Positions 17,216 to 26,476 are shown, counted from the stretch's first letter. The stretch: 64,000 nt of DNA from Bacillota bacterium (GCA_028724185.1 JAQYDN010000021.1:1-64000), one strand, 5' to 3'. Translations and numbers: made by a program. The notes: generated by a model not told the origin, from the sequence alone.

Positions 17216-18380
17216 CCGCTATCTGTTTATCGACGCGGAGGCGCCGAGATTGATCGGACTCATCGAGGACGACGATATCCGCGCCGTACACGTCCTCTCG
17301 AGAGATTCGAAGGTCGGTAATATCTACAGGGGATACGTCAAAAACACGCTTCCTGCGATGGACTGCGCCTTCGTCGACTTCGGACACAAAGAGACCGGAT
17401 ACCTTCCGATGAAAAATGTCTATCCGAAGTCGTATCGCGACGAGATCAAGGGCGGCGATGCGGTGATCGTCGAGGTAAAAAAAATGCCCATCAGGGAAAA
17501 GCGGGCGGTTCTCACGCTGGACTACAGCTTGAGGGGGGAATACCTCGTCCTGCTCCCCGAGAGCAAGGGCATTCGCATGTCGAAAAAGATCAAGGACAAG
17601 ACCATTCGCGGTGAATTGATGCGCTGGGCGTCGGACCTTCAACCGGAGATCGGGATGATTATTCGCACCGAAGCGGCGAGCGCCGACCGGCGCGCATTGG
17701 AGCGTGAATACCTCTACCTCTACGATTTGTACGAGCGCATCGAGAGGAGTCGAAACTTTCTTCCGCCGACCGAGCTTCTGCGCACGCAGGACGACACGCT
17801 CGACATCTTTAACCGCTACGGCGACCTGCCCGTCGTCGTAAACGACAAAAAGCTTTCTGAGCGCGTCGTAGGTGAGCGCGAGATCATCGTCGATCCTTCG
17901 TTCAGCATTCGATCGACCCCGAAGTGGCGGAGTCGCTTTAATTCGATTTTTGCAAAAATCGTCGGGCTTCCCTCGGGAGGAAATATCGTCGTAAACACCG
18001 CCGAGGCGTGCCATGTCATCGACGTCAACAGCGGCACGGTTAAAGACGACAGCTCGTTTGGCGCCATGCGCCGCCGAGTCAATTTGGAGGCCGCGCGCGT
18101 CATCGCGAGACAGATCAAACTCAGGAATCTAAGCGGCATGATCGTCCTCGACTTTTTACACGGCATGAGCGAATCGGAAAAAGAAGAATTGACGGCCTAT
18201 ATGTCCGATGCGTTTTTAGACGACTTGCAGATTACGACGGTCTACGGGTTTACCGCGATGGGTCTTTTTGAAATCGCGAGACAGCGTTCCGACCTGGAAT
18301 TCGAGGAACAGTACCGTCGCGCGAAGAAGAAATATCAGGATGCGATGAAGGAAAAAATAAAAGACGGTAAAGAATTGTAA
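17190..18380 (+). CDS. rng: Ribonuclease E/G family protein, short form
   Basis: An endoribonuclease for rRNA and mRNA processing. The 396-aa protein has an S1 domain at about residues 38-120 (NIYRGYVKNTLPAMDCAFVDFG near 47). The catalytic aspartates expected in this family are seen in CHVIDVNSG near 274 and IVLDFLHGM near 316. The CPxC zinc-link that joins subunits in E. coli RNase E and G would follow VYGFTAMGLFE; here the protein ends without it. The start is GTG 17190 or, nine bases on, GTG 17199; both overlap the upstream gene. Confidence 0.9.
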   Translation: MRIVKYNSNRYLFIDAEAPRLIGLIEDDDIRAVHVLSRDSKVGNIYRGYVKNTLPAMDCAFVDFGHKETGYLPMKNVYPKSYRDEIKGGDAVIVEVKKMPIREKRAVLTLDYSLRGEYLVLLPESKGIRMSKKIKDKTIRGELMRWASDLQPEIGMIIRTEAASADRRALEREYLYLYDLYERIERSRNFLPPTELLRTQDDTLDIFNRYGDLPVVVNDKKLSERVVGEREIIVDPSFSIRSTPKWRSRFNSIFAKIVGLPSGGNIVVNTAEACHVIDVNSGTVKDDSSFGAMRRRVNLEAARVIARQIKLRNLSGMIVLDFLHGMSESEKEELTAYMSDAFLDDLQITTVYGFTAMGLFEIARQRSDLEFEEQYRRAKKKYQDAMKEKIKDGKEL

Positions 18381-18403
18381 TTCCACGGACCTTGTGGTAT
18401 TAT
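18375..18403 (+). promoter_or_regulatory. Promoter of the rplU-prp-rpmA operon
   Basis: TTGTAA (18375-18380), a 17-base spacer and TATTAT (18398-18403). The -35 overlaps the stop codon of the RNase G gene. Confidence 0.6.
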
Positions 18404-18480
18404 ACAGAGATGTAACCGCACTTAATGGGTCAGAAGTTTATCACCTATTGGGGCGAGTCTTGTTATGAGGAGGTGCTACA
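18404..18480 (+). ncRNA. Probable ribosomal protein L21 leader
   Basis: The about 70-base untranslated leader between the promoter and rplU sits where Firmicutes carry the autoregulatory L21 leader. It contains segments such as GTAACCGCAC and ACCTATTGGGGCGAGTC that could pair, but I could not confirm the consensus fold by eye. The AGGAGGTG ribosome-binding site ends it. Confidence 0.5.
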
Positions 18481-18789
18481 ATGTATGCTGTAATTGAAAC
18501 CGGTGGTAAGCAATATACCGTTCACGAAGGAGACTTGGTGAAGGTTGAGAAGTTGGATGCCAACGAAGGAGACGCTGTCGTATTCGACAAAGTTCTTCTC
18601 GTCGCCGATGGCGATAAGGTCAACGTCGGAAAGCCGTATGTAAGCGATACAAAAGTCGAAGCGAAAGTTTTAAAACAAGCCAAAGACAAGAAGGTCATCG
18701 TTTACAAGTTCAAGGCGAAGAAAAACGAACGTATTAAACGCGGCCATCGCCAACCCTATACGCTCGTAGAAATCGGTAAATTAGCTTAA
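18481..18789 (+). CDS. rplU: 50S ribosomal protein L21
   Basis: A 102-aa ribosomal protein that binds 23S rRNA domain I. It begins [18 protein letters not shown] and ends with [13 protein letters not shown], both standard. It is the first gene of the L21-Prp-L27 operon and its stop overlaps prp (TAATG). Confidence 0.98.
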   Translation: MYAVIETGGKQYTVHEGDLVKVEKLDANEGDAVVFDKVLLVADGDKVNVGKPYVSDTKVEAKVLKQAKDKKVIVYKFKAKKNERIKRGHRQPYTLVEIGKLA

Positions 18790-19118
18790 TGACGAAGATT
18801 ACGATCTTTGTTCGCAATCAAAACATATTAGGTTTTATTGCCGATCAACACGCGGGTAACGGCGACGACGTGGGAGAGATAGTCTGCCACGGCGTTTCCG
18901 CCTTAACACTTACCTGTGTCTTATCTATGGAGGCCTTGGCGGGGCTTTCGGAAGAGGAGATGTCGGCGGAACAGTCGGAGGCTTTTTTAAGTATCCGAAT
19001 TCCCGAAGACGCGGTATCTGAAAAAACCGATACCATCTTTCGGACGATGCTCGTCGGTCTTCGAGCGATAGAACGCGAATATAAATCATATATAAATATA
19101 GAGACTCTGGAGGTTTAA
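18789..19118 (+). CDS. prp: Ribosomal-processing cysteine protease Prp
   Basis: Prp removes the N-terminal extension of L27 in Firmicutes and related phyla; cleavage is essential where studied. The 109-aa protein shows the catalytic histidine and cysteine in DQHAGN (near residue 18) and EIVCHGVSALT (near 30). It lies, as usual, between rplU and rpmA. The L27 gene downstream does carry the extension that Prp cuts. Confidence 0.92.
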   Translation: MTKITIFVRNQNILGFIADQHAGNGDDVGEIVCHGVSALTLTCVLSMEALAGLSEEEMSAEQSEAFLSIRIPEDAVSEKTDTIFRTMLVGLRAIEREYKSYINIETLEV

Positions 19119-19409
19119 ATGATTCTGTTTACACTTGAACTCTTCTCTTCGAAGAAAGGGATGGGTAGCTCTAAAAACGGTCGTGACTCCGAATCCAAGC
19201 GTCTCGGCGTCAAAAAAGGTGACGGTCAACACGTACTTGCCGGCAATATTATCGTACGCCAACGAGGCACCAAGATTCATCCCGGAGTAAACGTAGGTAT
19301 CGGCAGCGACGATACGCTGTTTGCAAAAGCCGATGGACGCGTTTCCTTCGAAAATCGCGGCAAAAAGAAAAAAGTCGTCAATGTCGTTCCGTTTGAGGAA
19401 CTTGCATAA
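19119..19409 (+). CDS. rpmA: 50S ribosomal protein L27 with Prp-cleaved N-terminal extension
   Basis: A 96-aa protein. The mature domain begins [15 protein letters not shown]; before it lies MILFTLELF, which matches the Prp recognition pattern seen as L-x-L-x-x-F-A/S in other species. The Arg/Lys-rich tail reaching the peptidyl transferase centre is exposed only after cleavage. An AGGAGG-like site (tggaggt) precedes the start, and a terminator follows. Confidence 0.97.
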   Translation: MILFTLELFSSKKGMGSSKNGRDSESKRLGVKKGDGQHVLAGNIIVRQRGTKIHPGVNVGIGSDDTLFAKADGRVSFENRGKKKKVVNVVPFEELA

Positions 19410-19423
19410 TCAATACATGATTT

Positions 19424-19459
19424 AAAAAACCGCAGAGCAATCTGCGGTTTAATTTTTTC
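19424..19459 (+). terminator. Terminator after rpmA
   Basis: The perfect stem AAACCGCAGA / TCTGCGGTTT with a GCAA loop, followed by a T-rich tract. Confidence 0.88.
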
Positions 19460-19544
19460 TTAAGTATTTGTTAGAAGAGGCTTTATATTAAAATATTGTC
19501 GAATATATCTGTGTGATATAATATGAAGCCAATGGAGGTGGAAG

Positions 19545-20816
19545 ATGTTTGTCGATATTTGCCGAATTACCGTCCAAGCCGGAAACGGCGGCGACGGAGC
19601 GGTCGCGTGGCGTCGGGAAAAATACGTGCCCGCGGGCGGTCCCGCCGGCGGCGACGGCGGACGCGGCGGAAGCGTCGTCTTGCAAGCCGACAGCGGCCTC
19701 AGGACGCTGATGGATTTTCGCTACAAGCGCGTGTATAAGGCGGAAAACGGAGAGAACGGGCGCAGCAAGAAACAATTCGGCGCCGATGCCGATGATATCG
19801 TCCTGAAGGTCCCCGTCGGCACGATCGTGCGGGATGCCGAAAGCGAAAAGGTCATCGTCGATTTGAAAGAGGAAGGCGAGCGCTACGTCATCGCGCAGGG
19901 CGGCGGAGGAGGTAAGGGTAACGCGAGATTTACCACGAGCACGCGCCAGGCGCCGACCTTTGCCCAAATGGGGTATAAGGGCCAGCGGCGCGACATTATT
20001 TTGGAACTCAAGCTCCTCGCGGATGTAGGACTCGTCGGCTTTCCGAACGTCGGCAAATCGACCCTTCTTTCCGTCATATCGAGTGCGCAGCCGAAGATTG
20101 CAAATTATCAATTTACGACGCTTTCCCCGAACCTCGGCGTCGTCTATCTGGGGCCCGGTCAAAGTTTTGTCTGCGCCGACATCCCCGGACTGATCGAAGG
20201 CGCTTCGGAGGGCGTCGGATTGGGGCACGACTTTTTGCGCCACGTCGAGCGTACGAGCGTGTTGATCCACGTACTGGACGGGAGCGGCGATTTTTACCGG
20301 GATCCCGTCGAGGACTTCGACAAGATCAACAAAGAACTCGCCGATTACAACGAGGCACTCAGCGAAAAGCCGCAGATCGTATTTATCAACAAGATGGATA
20401 TTCCCGAGGCGGCGGAGCGCGAGCCTGAGATAAGAAAGGCGCTCGAGGCGCGAGGATACACCGTGTTTTCGGGATCGGCCGCGACGACTAAAGATTTACA
20501 GCCCATGCTCTATGAGGTTTACGGACGCTTGCAGGAGGTCGATACCGCCTACGACAGTTTCGATGAAGAATATTATGAAGAGTCCGAAGATGAGACGCCG
20601 GCTATTTCGGTGCGCAAGGAAAACGGACGCTACATCGTCGACGGGCCTTATATCGAGCGTCTGCTCGGGTCGACATTTTTCGACGATCGCGACTCGCTGC
20701 GCTATTTCCAAGAGAACTTGCGCAAAAACGGCGTGATCGATCGACTTCGCGAACTCGGCATACGCGAGGGAGAGTCGGTCTTTATCGACGATTACGAATT
20801 TGAGTTTTTTGAATAG
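19545..20816 (+). CDS. obg: GTPase Obg/CgtA
   Basis: A ribosome-associated GTPase involved in 50S assembly and stress control. The 423-aa protein has the Gly-rich Obg fold at residues 1-157 (AGNGGDGAVAWRREK near 12, GGGGKGNARF near 118). The G domain has G1 GFPNVGKSTLL near 165, DIPGLIEGA and NKMD. The C-terminal OCT domain is at about 345-423. It ends acidic (YEFEFFE) and is followed closely by yhbY. Confidence 0.97.
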   Translation: MFVDICRITVQAGNGGDGAVAWRREKYVPAGGPAGGDGGRGGSVVLQADSGLRTLMDFRYKRVYKAENGENGRSKKQFGADADDIVLKVPVGTIVRDAESEKVIVDLKEEGERYVIAQGGGGGKGNARFTTSTRQAPTFAQMGYKGQRRDIILELKLLADVGLVGFPNVGKSTLLSVISSAQPKIANYQFTTLSPNLGVVYLGPGQSFVCADIPGLIEGASEGVGLGHDFLRHVERTSVLIHVLDGSGDFYRDPVEDFDKINKELADYNEALSEKPQIVFINKMDIPEAAEREPEIRKALEARGYTVFSGSAATTKDLQPMLYEVYGRLQEVDTAYDSFDEEYYEESEDETPAISVRKENGRYIVDGPYIERLLGSTFFDDRDSLRYFQENLRKNGVIDRLRELGIREGESVFIDDYEFEFFE

Positions 20817-20823
20817 GAGTTAT

Positions 20824-21114
20824 ATGATTACCGGAAAACAAAGAGCATATCTAAAAAAGCTTTCCCACGGGGTGAAGCCCTTATTGCAAATCGGGAAAAA
20901 CGGCATTACGCCGGGACTGATTGAACAAGTCGATGCGCTCCTCGAAGATCACGAACTCGTGAAGATTCACTTGCTCCAAAACACGGAGCTGACGCCGAAA
21001 GAGGCGGGGGACGTGCTGACCGAGGCGCTCGACGCCGAATTTGTACAGGCCATCGGATCGAAACTCACGATTTTCAGACCTTCTGAGGAAAATCCCCGCA
21101 TCGAACTGGAGTAA
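20824..21114 (+). CDS. yhbY: YhbY family RNA-binding protein
   Basis: A 96-aa CRM-domain protein that binds pre-50S particles. It starts MITGKQRAYLKKLSH and contains QIGKNG near residue 24, the GxxG-type RNA-binding loop of this family, then KIHLLQN near 47. The start at 20824 is chosen for the AGGAG at 20815-20819; the track start at 20800 lies inside obg. Confidence 0.93.
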   Translation: MITGKQRAYLKKLSHGVKPLLQIGKNGITPGLIEQVDALLEDHELVKIHLLQNTELTPKEAGDVLTEALDAEFVQAIGSKLTIFRPSEENPRIELE

Positions 21115-21118
21115 TGCG

Positions 21119-21727
21119 ATGAAAATGGGTATTATGGGCGGTTCCTTTAACCCGATCCACATGGGCCATTTGATGATGAGCGAATACATGCGTTCGCATC
21201 TCGGGTTGAGCAAGGTCTTGTTTATTCCTACGGGAAACGCCCCGCACAAGAGAGATTATTCGGTTTCCGCGAAGGAACGGCTGAAGATGGTGGAAATTGC
21301 CGTGGCGGACAATCCGTACTTTGAAGTGTCGGATGTCGAAGTGACGAGAAAAAATACGATGTATTCGGTCGATACCTTAAATATCTTAAAAGAGACGTAT
21401 CCCGATGCGGAATTTTACTTCTTTTTGGGATCGGATATATTACAGGACCTTAAAAGCTGGAAAAAGTTTCGGGAGCTCGCCCAAATGACGCGATTCGCCG
21501 TCGCCGTGCGTCCCGGTTTTCAGTCCATCAGCATGGCGAATATTCGCAAGGAAATTCAATTTTTAACCCATCATTACGGCGCCGACATCGTCCTGATCGA
21601 CACGCCGCGTTTGGAGATATCGTCGACGAATTTAAGGAACAGGATTCGACAAGGCAAGTCGGTAAAATATTTTTTGCCCGACGATGTGCGGACCTATGTA
21701 TGGAAGAAGAGGTTTTATAGACAGTGA
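21119..21727 (+). CDS. nadD: Nicotinate-nucleotide adenylyltransferase
   Basis: Makes deamido-NAD from nicotinate mononucleotide and ATP. The 202-aa protein has the nucleotidyl-transferase motif GGSFNPIHMGHL at residues 7-18 and the C-terminal ISSTNLR near 164. ATG 21119 is used; the upstream track start at 21041 falls in yhbY. The order obg-yhbY-nadD-yqeK is conserved in Firmicutes. Confidence 0.95.
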   Translation: MKMGIMGGSFNPIHMGHLMMSEYMRSHLGLSKVLFIPTGNAPHKRDYSVSAKERLKMVEIAVADNPYFEVSDVEVTRKNTMYSVDTLNILKETYPDAEFYFFLGSDILQDLKSWKKFRELAQMTRFAVAVRPGFQSISMANIRKEIQFLTHHYGADIVLIDTPRLEISSTNLRNRIRQGKSVKYFLPDDVRTYVWKKRFYRQ

Positions 21728-22284
21728 AAAAGCCTGATTTTGATAAAATCGTCGATTTAATCGGCGAAAAACGGTATAAACATATTTTGCGCGTCGTCGA
21801 CACGGCGGCGGATTTAGCAAATCGCCACGGAGTCGACGTCGAAAAGGCCGAGACCGCCGCGCTGTTTCACGATATTTACAAATATAAAGACGAGGCGCTT
21901 TTGTGGGACGAGGCGAAGCGGCTCGGGGTTGAATCATTGGAAAAATTTGAGGCATTTCCCCAGATCCTCCACGCCTACGTCGCCGCCGAGTCCGCGAGAG
22001 TCGACTACGGCATCGACGACGAGGAGATTTTGGATGCCATTCGCTACCACACGACCGGCATCGACCACATGTCGAAGGTCGCGGAAGTCGTCTTTCTCGC
22101 CGACTACTTGGAGCCGATGCGTAATTTCGACGGTGTCGAGGCGTTACGCGAAGAGGCGAAGAGGGATCTCACGGGCGGTATGCGGGCGTCGATTTGTCAA
22201 AATTTGCAGTATCTGGTCGAATCGAAGCACCCTATTTTTCTCGATACCGTGCGGTGTTACAATGACTATATCGGGAGACGGTAA
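21724..22284 (+). CDS. yqeK: YqeK family HD-domain diadenosine tetraphosphatase
   Basis: A 186-aa HD-fold protein; family members cleave diadenosine tetraphosphate symmetrically. Metal ligands are visible as H in HILRVVDTA (near residue 20), FHDIYKY (near 49) and the later H/D of DAIRYHTTG near 102. It starts at GTG 21724, overlapping the nadD stop, which implies coupled translation. Confidence 0.92.
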   Translation: MKKPDFDKIVDLIGEKRYKHILRVVDTAADLANRHGVDVEKAETAALFHDIYKYKDEALLWDEAKRLGVESLEKFEAFPQILHAYVAAESARVDYGIDDEEILDAIRYHTTGIDHMSKVAEVVFLADYLEPMRNFDGVEALREEAKRDLTGGMRASICQNLQYLVESKHPIFLDTVRCYNDYIGRR

Positions 22285-22287
22285 CGG

Positions 22288-23175
22288 ATGAAAAGTTTTT
22301 TTCGCGCTTTTTTCGTGACGCTCTTAGTCGTCGCGCTGGTCGCCGTCGGATTTACCGCGTACTTAAACTTGGGAAAAGATTCCGACGTCAAGACGGCCCT
22401 TTCAGATTTACAAAACAGCAATGAAAAGTTCCAAGTCCTCTTAATCGGCGTCGACAGCCTGGACTCCAAGCGCGCTCAAAATACGCGCAGCGACGTCATG
22501 ATCCTGCTCGATGTCGACGGCGAAAAGGACAAGGTGTCGTTGATATCGATCCCGAGAGACAGCCGCGTCGAGATCGAAGATCACGGCAAGACGAAGGTCA
22601 ACCACGCCTATGCGTATGGGAGGGCGGAACTCGCGCTCGATACGGTTAATGAAAACTTCGATCTCTCCGTGCCGTATTACATCGTCGTCGACTACGGTTT
22701 TGTCAAAGACGTCGTCGACATCGTGGGAGGTGTCGAGGTGGACGTTCCCATGGATATGGATTACGAGGATCCCTCGGCGGATCCGCCGCTGTCGATCCAT
22801 CTGAAGAAGGGGTTGCAGACCTTAAACGGCGACGAGGCGCTTCAGTTTTTGCGATTCAGAAAGGGATATAAGAATGCCGACTTGGACCGCGTCAAGGCAC
22901 AGCAGGCTTTTATGAGCGCATTTTTATCGAAGCTGAAAAGTATCGAGGGCGTTAAACACGCGCCGTCTCTTTTGACGAGCTACATGGATCATGCGACGAG
23001 CAACATGCCGGTCTCGAAGGTCTCGCGCATGGGACTTACGGCGATATCCGCGGGACAGGAAAATTTTGAGTCGGCGACCTTACCGGGCACGCCCGAGATG
23101 ATCGACGGCCTGTCCTACTATCTCGTCGACCACGACGAGGCCGAGAAACTGTTTAAACAAATGAATGTCAAATAG
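22288..23175 (+). CDS. LytR-CpsA-Psr (LCP) family glycopolymer ligase
   Basis: LCP proteins attach wall teichoic acid or capsule polymers to peptidoglycan on the outer face of the membrane. The 295-aa protein has one N-terminal membrane segment (residues 5-27) and the domain from about 50. It contains the conserved DSLDSKRAQNTRSDVMIL (near 56), SIPRDSRVEI (near 90) and LRFRKGYKNADLDRVKAQQ near 192, whose arginines bind the polyprenyl pyrophosphate. Confidence 0.93.
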   Translation: MKSFFRAFFVTLLVVALVAVGFTAYLNLGKDSDVKTALSDLQNSNEKFQVLLIGVDSLDSKRAQNTRSDVMILLDVDGEKDKVSLISIPRDSRVEIEDHGKTKVNHAYAYGRAELALDTVNENFDLSVPYYIVVDYGFVKDVVDIVGGVEVDVPMDMDYEDPSADPPLSIHLKKGLQTLNGDEALQFLRFRKGYKNADLDRVKAQQAFMSAFLSKLKSIEGVKHAPSLLTSYMDHATSNMPVSKVSRMGLTAISAGQENFESATLPGTPEMIDGLSYYLVDHDEAEKLFKQMNVK

Positions 23176-23209
23176 GCCCGATGGGGTATAATTGAAATAG
23201 GAGGTATGC

Positions 23210-23578
23210 ATGGACAATCATAAAATTTCCGAGATGTTGGATATTATTCAAAAGAGTGCCGACCATCGAGGTGGCGCCGATATCCAAGTTCTCGACATCA
23301 GAAAGAAGACGTCTATCGCCGATTATTTCGTCATAGTCAGCGGGAATTCGACGCCTCAACTCAACGCCATTGCCGATGAAATTGAAGATAAGATGGCCGA
23401 GGCGGGGTTCGACACGTATCACCACGAGGGGAATGGCCAATCGCGTTGGATCGTCCTCGACTACGCGGACGTCATCGTCCATATCTTTCATCGGGATATG
23501 CGTACTTTTTATAATTTAGAGAGATTGTGGGGTAGCGACGATACGGAAAGCGAGGAAGATACCCATGAAAATTATTAA
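23210..23578 (+). CDS. rsfS: Ribosomal silencing factor RsfS
   Basis: Binds L14 and blocks joining of subunits in slow growth. The 122-aa protein has the conserved IADYFVIVSGNSTPQLNAIAD (split: IADYFVIVSGNS near 36) and WIVLDYADVIVHIF near 79. It has an AGGAGG site and sits at the end of the obg-nadD-yqeK cluster. The stop overlaps the RidA gene by 14 bases. Confidence 0.96.
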   Translation: MDNHKISEMLDIIQKSADHRGGADIQVLDIRKKTSIADYFVIVSGNSTPQLNAIADEIEDKMAEAGFDTYHHEGNGQSRWIVLDYADVIVHIFHRDMRTFYNLERLWGSDDTESEEDTHENY

Positions 23579-23939
23579 AACAGACAACGCACCTTCGGCG
23601 ATCGGCCCGTATTCACAGGCCGTCGAACACGACGGAATCGTCTACACGTCTGGTCAAATCCCCGTCGATCCGAAGACCGGCGAGTTAAAAACCGACATTA
23701 AGGAAGCGACGAGACAGAGCCTGACCAACTTAAAGAATCTATTGGAAGCGGCCGGATCGGGACTCGACGAGATCATGAAAGTCAATATTTTCATCTTGGA
23801 TATGGGTCAATTTTCGGACATCAACGCGGTGTATTCGGAATTTTTCACCGATCATAAGCCGGCGCGCAGTTGTGTCGCCGTGACGACCTTGCCCAAAGAC
23901 GCCGTCATTGAAATCGAGGCATTTGCCCGCGTTAAATAG
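23565..23939 (+). CDS. ridA: RidA family enamine/imine deaminase
   Basis: Hydrolyses reactive enamine/imine intermediates made by PLP enzymes. The 124-aa protein has AIGPYSQAVEHDGIVYTSGQIP (from residue 11, split here: PYSQA and SGQIP) and the arginine in KPARSCVAV near 104, the key residue of active RidA proteins. The start lies inside rsfS. Confidence 0.95.
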   Translation: MKIIKTDNAPSAIGPYSQAVEHDGIVYTSGQIPVDPKTGELKTDIKEATRQSLTNLKNLLEAAGSGLDEIMKVNIFILDMGQFSDINAVYSEFFTDHKPARSCVAVTTLPKDAVIEIEAFARVK

Positions 23940-23952
23940 CGAATAATTTGAC

Positions 23953-24567
23953 ATGAGGTTTACGGATCGGGAAAAAAAGCTGATCTTCATCTTCGGCGCC
24001 ATTCTCGTACTTACGGTCGCTTTTATGAACAGTCGCGAGGGATGGCGCCACAAGGAAGACGGGGTCGTCGCCCTGGACGGCGAACGGTCGACGGATGAGG
24101 GGATAAAAGAACTCGAACCTTCGCAGGAATCCGGGGATGTCGTCGAGGGAACGATTTACGTCGATATCGGCGGGGCCGTTAAAAATCCGGGATTGTACGA
24201 ACTCGACAAGGGCAGTCGCGTAAAAGACGGCATTACCGCTGCGGGCGGCACCGTCGGCGACGCGGACATGTCGCAGATCAATCTGGCTAAGAAATTAAAC
24301 GACGAAGAAAAGCTTTATGTTCCGGCGGCGGGAGAGGGCGCGCCTCAAGCGGACGGGACCGCGGTGTCTTCTGCGGGCGGCCTCGTCAGCATCCAAAACG
24401 GGTCGAGAGAAGAGTTGATGCGCTTACCCGGCATCGGAGAAAAGACGGCCGATAAAATTATAGAATATCGTTCGGAACATCCCTTTAGCCGCGTCGAAGA
24501 CTTAAAGGAAGTTCCCGGTATAGGCGATAAGACATTCGAAAGCTTAAAATCAAATATTCAATTATGA
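23953..24567 (+). CDS. comEA: ComEA family DNA-binding protein
   Basis: A 204-aa surface protein with an N-terminal membrane segment (residues 10-26), an SLBB-like domain (YVDIGGAVKNPGLYEL near 73) and a C-terminal helix-hairpin-helix pair (LPGIGEKTADKIIEYR near 157, VPGIGDKTFE near 188). This is the DNA receptor layout used in natural transformation. No comEC channel gene is adjacent, so transformation competence cannot be claimed. Confidence 0.9.
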   Translation: MRFTDREKKLIFIFGAILVLTVAFMNSREGWRHKEDGVVALDGERSTDEGIKELEPSQESGDVVEGTIYVDIGGAVKNPGLYELDKGSRVKDGITAAGGTVGDADMSQINLAKKLNDEEKLYVPAAGEGAPQADGTAVSSAGGLVSIQNGSREELMRLPGIGEKTADKIIEYRSEHPFSRVEDLKEVPGIGDKTFESLKSNIQL

Positions 24568-24593
24568 AACTGACCCGGTCGGGTCAGTTTTTT
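24568..24593 (+). terminator. Terminator after comEA
   Basis: The perfect stem AAACTGACCC / GGGTCAGTTT around GGTC, followed by T residues. It begins directly after the comEA stop. Confidence 0.87.
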
Positions 24594-24613
24594 ACTAGAA
24601 GTAGGAGATAGAT

Positions 24614-26476
24614 GTGAGTCAAGTCGATTTAAGAGAAAAATTAAAGAGCTTACCCGACGATCCCGGCGTGTATCTGATGAAAAATAAGTTGGATCAGATT
24701 ATCTACGTCGGGAAGGCGAAAAACTTGAAGAAGCGCGTCAGGCAATATTTCGGATCGTACGGAAGAGGCGATAAAAAGGTTCGAAGCATGGTGTCGCATA
24801 TCTGCGATTTCGAGTACATCATCGTCAACAACGAACTCGAATCGCTCATCCTCGAGTCGAATCTGATCAAGGAATATCTGCCGAAGTATAATATTTTACT
24901 GCGCGACGATAAGCAATATCCCTATATCAAGATCACCAACGAGCCCTTTCCCCGAGTCCTGAAGACGCGGCGCATTCAAAAAGATCGAAGCAAGTACTAC
25001 GGCCCGTTTCCGGACGTACTCGCGGTCAATCAGACGATCGACATTTTACACGAACTCTTTCCGCTTAGAAATTGCAAGTTGGACTTGTCGAAGCCCAATC
25101 CGGTCGTAAGACCGTGTCTAAATTACCACATCAACCGCTGCAGCGGACCGTGTATCGGCGCGATCAGCGAGCGGGAGTACGGAAAGTACATCGAGGAGAT
25201 CGAGAGATTTCTCGAGGGGAGGCCGGTTCCGTTTATCTCGACGCTCGAAGAAAAGATGAAAGAGGCGTCGAAGGCGTTGGAATTTGAAAAGGCGGCGGAT
25301 TATCGCGATAAGCTTCAAGCGCTCTATACGCTCCTCGAAAAGCAGAGAATTACCGCGGCGGGAAGCGACGAAGAGTTCGACGTGATCGGACTGGCGAGCG
25401 ACGACAAAGAAGCGTGCATTCAAATCTTCTTTTTCAGACAAGGTAAGAACATGGGCAGAGAACATTTCTTTATTGACAATGCCTTCGACGACGAACCGAA
25501 GGAGATTATGCAGGCGTTTATCACGCAGTTCTACCACGGGACGGCCTATATTCCCGGGAAACTTTACATCCACGAATTTTTGGACGATAAGGAACTCGTC
25601 GAGGAGATGCTCTCGGAAAAGCGGGGATCGAAAGTCCAAGTGCTCGTGCCGAAAATCGGAGAAAAGAAACAGATCATGTCCATGGTCCGGCGAAACGCCA
25701 TCGACATGCTTTCGAAGTATTCCGATCAGATGCGGACGAAGCTTCAAAAGCAGGAGAAGACCGTCGAGTCGCTCCAAAAGCTCCTAGGTCTGTCGAAAGT
25801 GCCCAAGCGCATCGAGGCATACGATATATCGAATATTTCCGGCGCCGAGTCCGTGGGGTCGATGGTCGTCTTCGAAGACGGCGAACCCAAGAAGACGGAC
25901 TACCGGCGATTTCGCATCAAAGAGGTGCAGGGGCCCGACGACTACGCGTCGCTCAGAGAAGTGCTTTCCCGGCGATTTAAGCGCGGATTGAATGAGCGCG
26001 CGGGCATCGGCGAAAACAGAGGATTTGCGCAGTTCCCGGACCTCATCCTCATGGACGGTGGAAAGGGGCAGGTTACACAGGCGCTTACGATCTTAAACGA
26101 GCTCGGCCTCTCCATTCCGGTCGCGGGGCTCGTCAAAGACGACGAGCACAAGACGCGGGGCATCTACCTCGATAAAGAAGAAATCCGGGTTCCGAAGCAA
26201 TCCGCGGTATATCGCCTGATGTATCAAATACAGGACGAGGCGCACCGCTTTGCGATTACCTATCACCGCAGCCTGAGGGCGAAGGCCGGATTTAAGTCGG
26301 AGCTCGACGGCATTGCGGGCATCGGGCCGAAGCGAAAAAAGGAATTGATGAAGGCCTTTAAATCGATCACGAAAATTAAGGAGGCGGACGTCGAGACCTT
26401 ATCGCGCATCGAGGGCATGAACTATCGGGCGGCGGAAAACCTGTACCGCCATTTCCATGGAGGCGAGCATGAATAA
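24614..26476 (+). CDS. uvrC: Excinuclease ABC subunit C
   Basis: The dual-incision nuclease of nucleotide excision repair. The 620-aa protein has a GIY-YIG domain (GVYLMKNKLDQIIYVGKAKNL, residues 19-39, split), a UVR domain near 205-240, the RNase H-like endonuclease domain (EAYDISNISG near 402, LILMDGGKGQV near 480) and a C-terminal HhH pair (IAGIGPKRKKEL near 568). It starts at GTG with AGGAG upstream. Confidence 0.96.
   Translation: MSQVDLREKLKSLPDDPGVYLMKNKLDQIIYVGKAKNLKKRVRQYFGSYGRGDKKVRSMVSHICDFEYIIVNNELESLILESNLIKEYLPKYNILLRDDKQYPYIKITNEPFPRVLKTRRIQKDRSKYYGPFPDVLAVNQTIDILHELFPLRNCKLDLSKPNPVVRPCLNYHINRCSGPCIGAISEREYGKYIEEIERFLEGRPVPFISTLEEKMKEASKALEFEKAADYRDKLQALYTLLEKQRITAAGSDEEFDVIGLASDDKEACIQIFFFRQGKNMGREHFFIDNAFDDEPKEIMQAFITQFYHGTAYIPGKLYIHEFLDDKELVEEMLSEKRGSKVQVLVPKIGEKKQIMSMVRRNAIDMLSKYSDQMRTKLQKQEKTVESLQKLLGLSKVPKRIEAYDISNISGAESVGSMVVFEDGEPKKTDYRRFRIKEVQGPDDYASLREVLSRRFKRGLNERAGIGENRGFAQFPDLILMDGGKGQVTQALTILNELGLSIPVAGLVKDDEHKTRGIYLDKEEIRVPKQSAVYRLMYQIQDEAHRFAITYHRSLRAKAGFKSELDGIAGIGPKRKKELMKAFKSITKIKEADVETLSRIEGMNYRAAENLYRHFHGGEHE

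Noticed and set aside
19488-20270. 260-aa minus-strand ORF over obg
   Set aside because: Antisense shadow of the highly conserved Obg gene.
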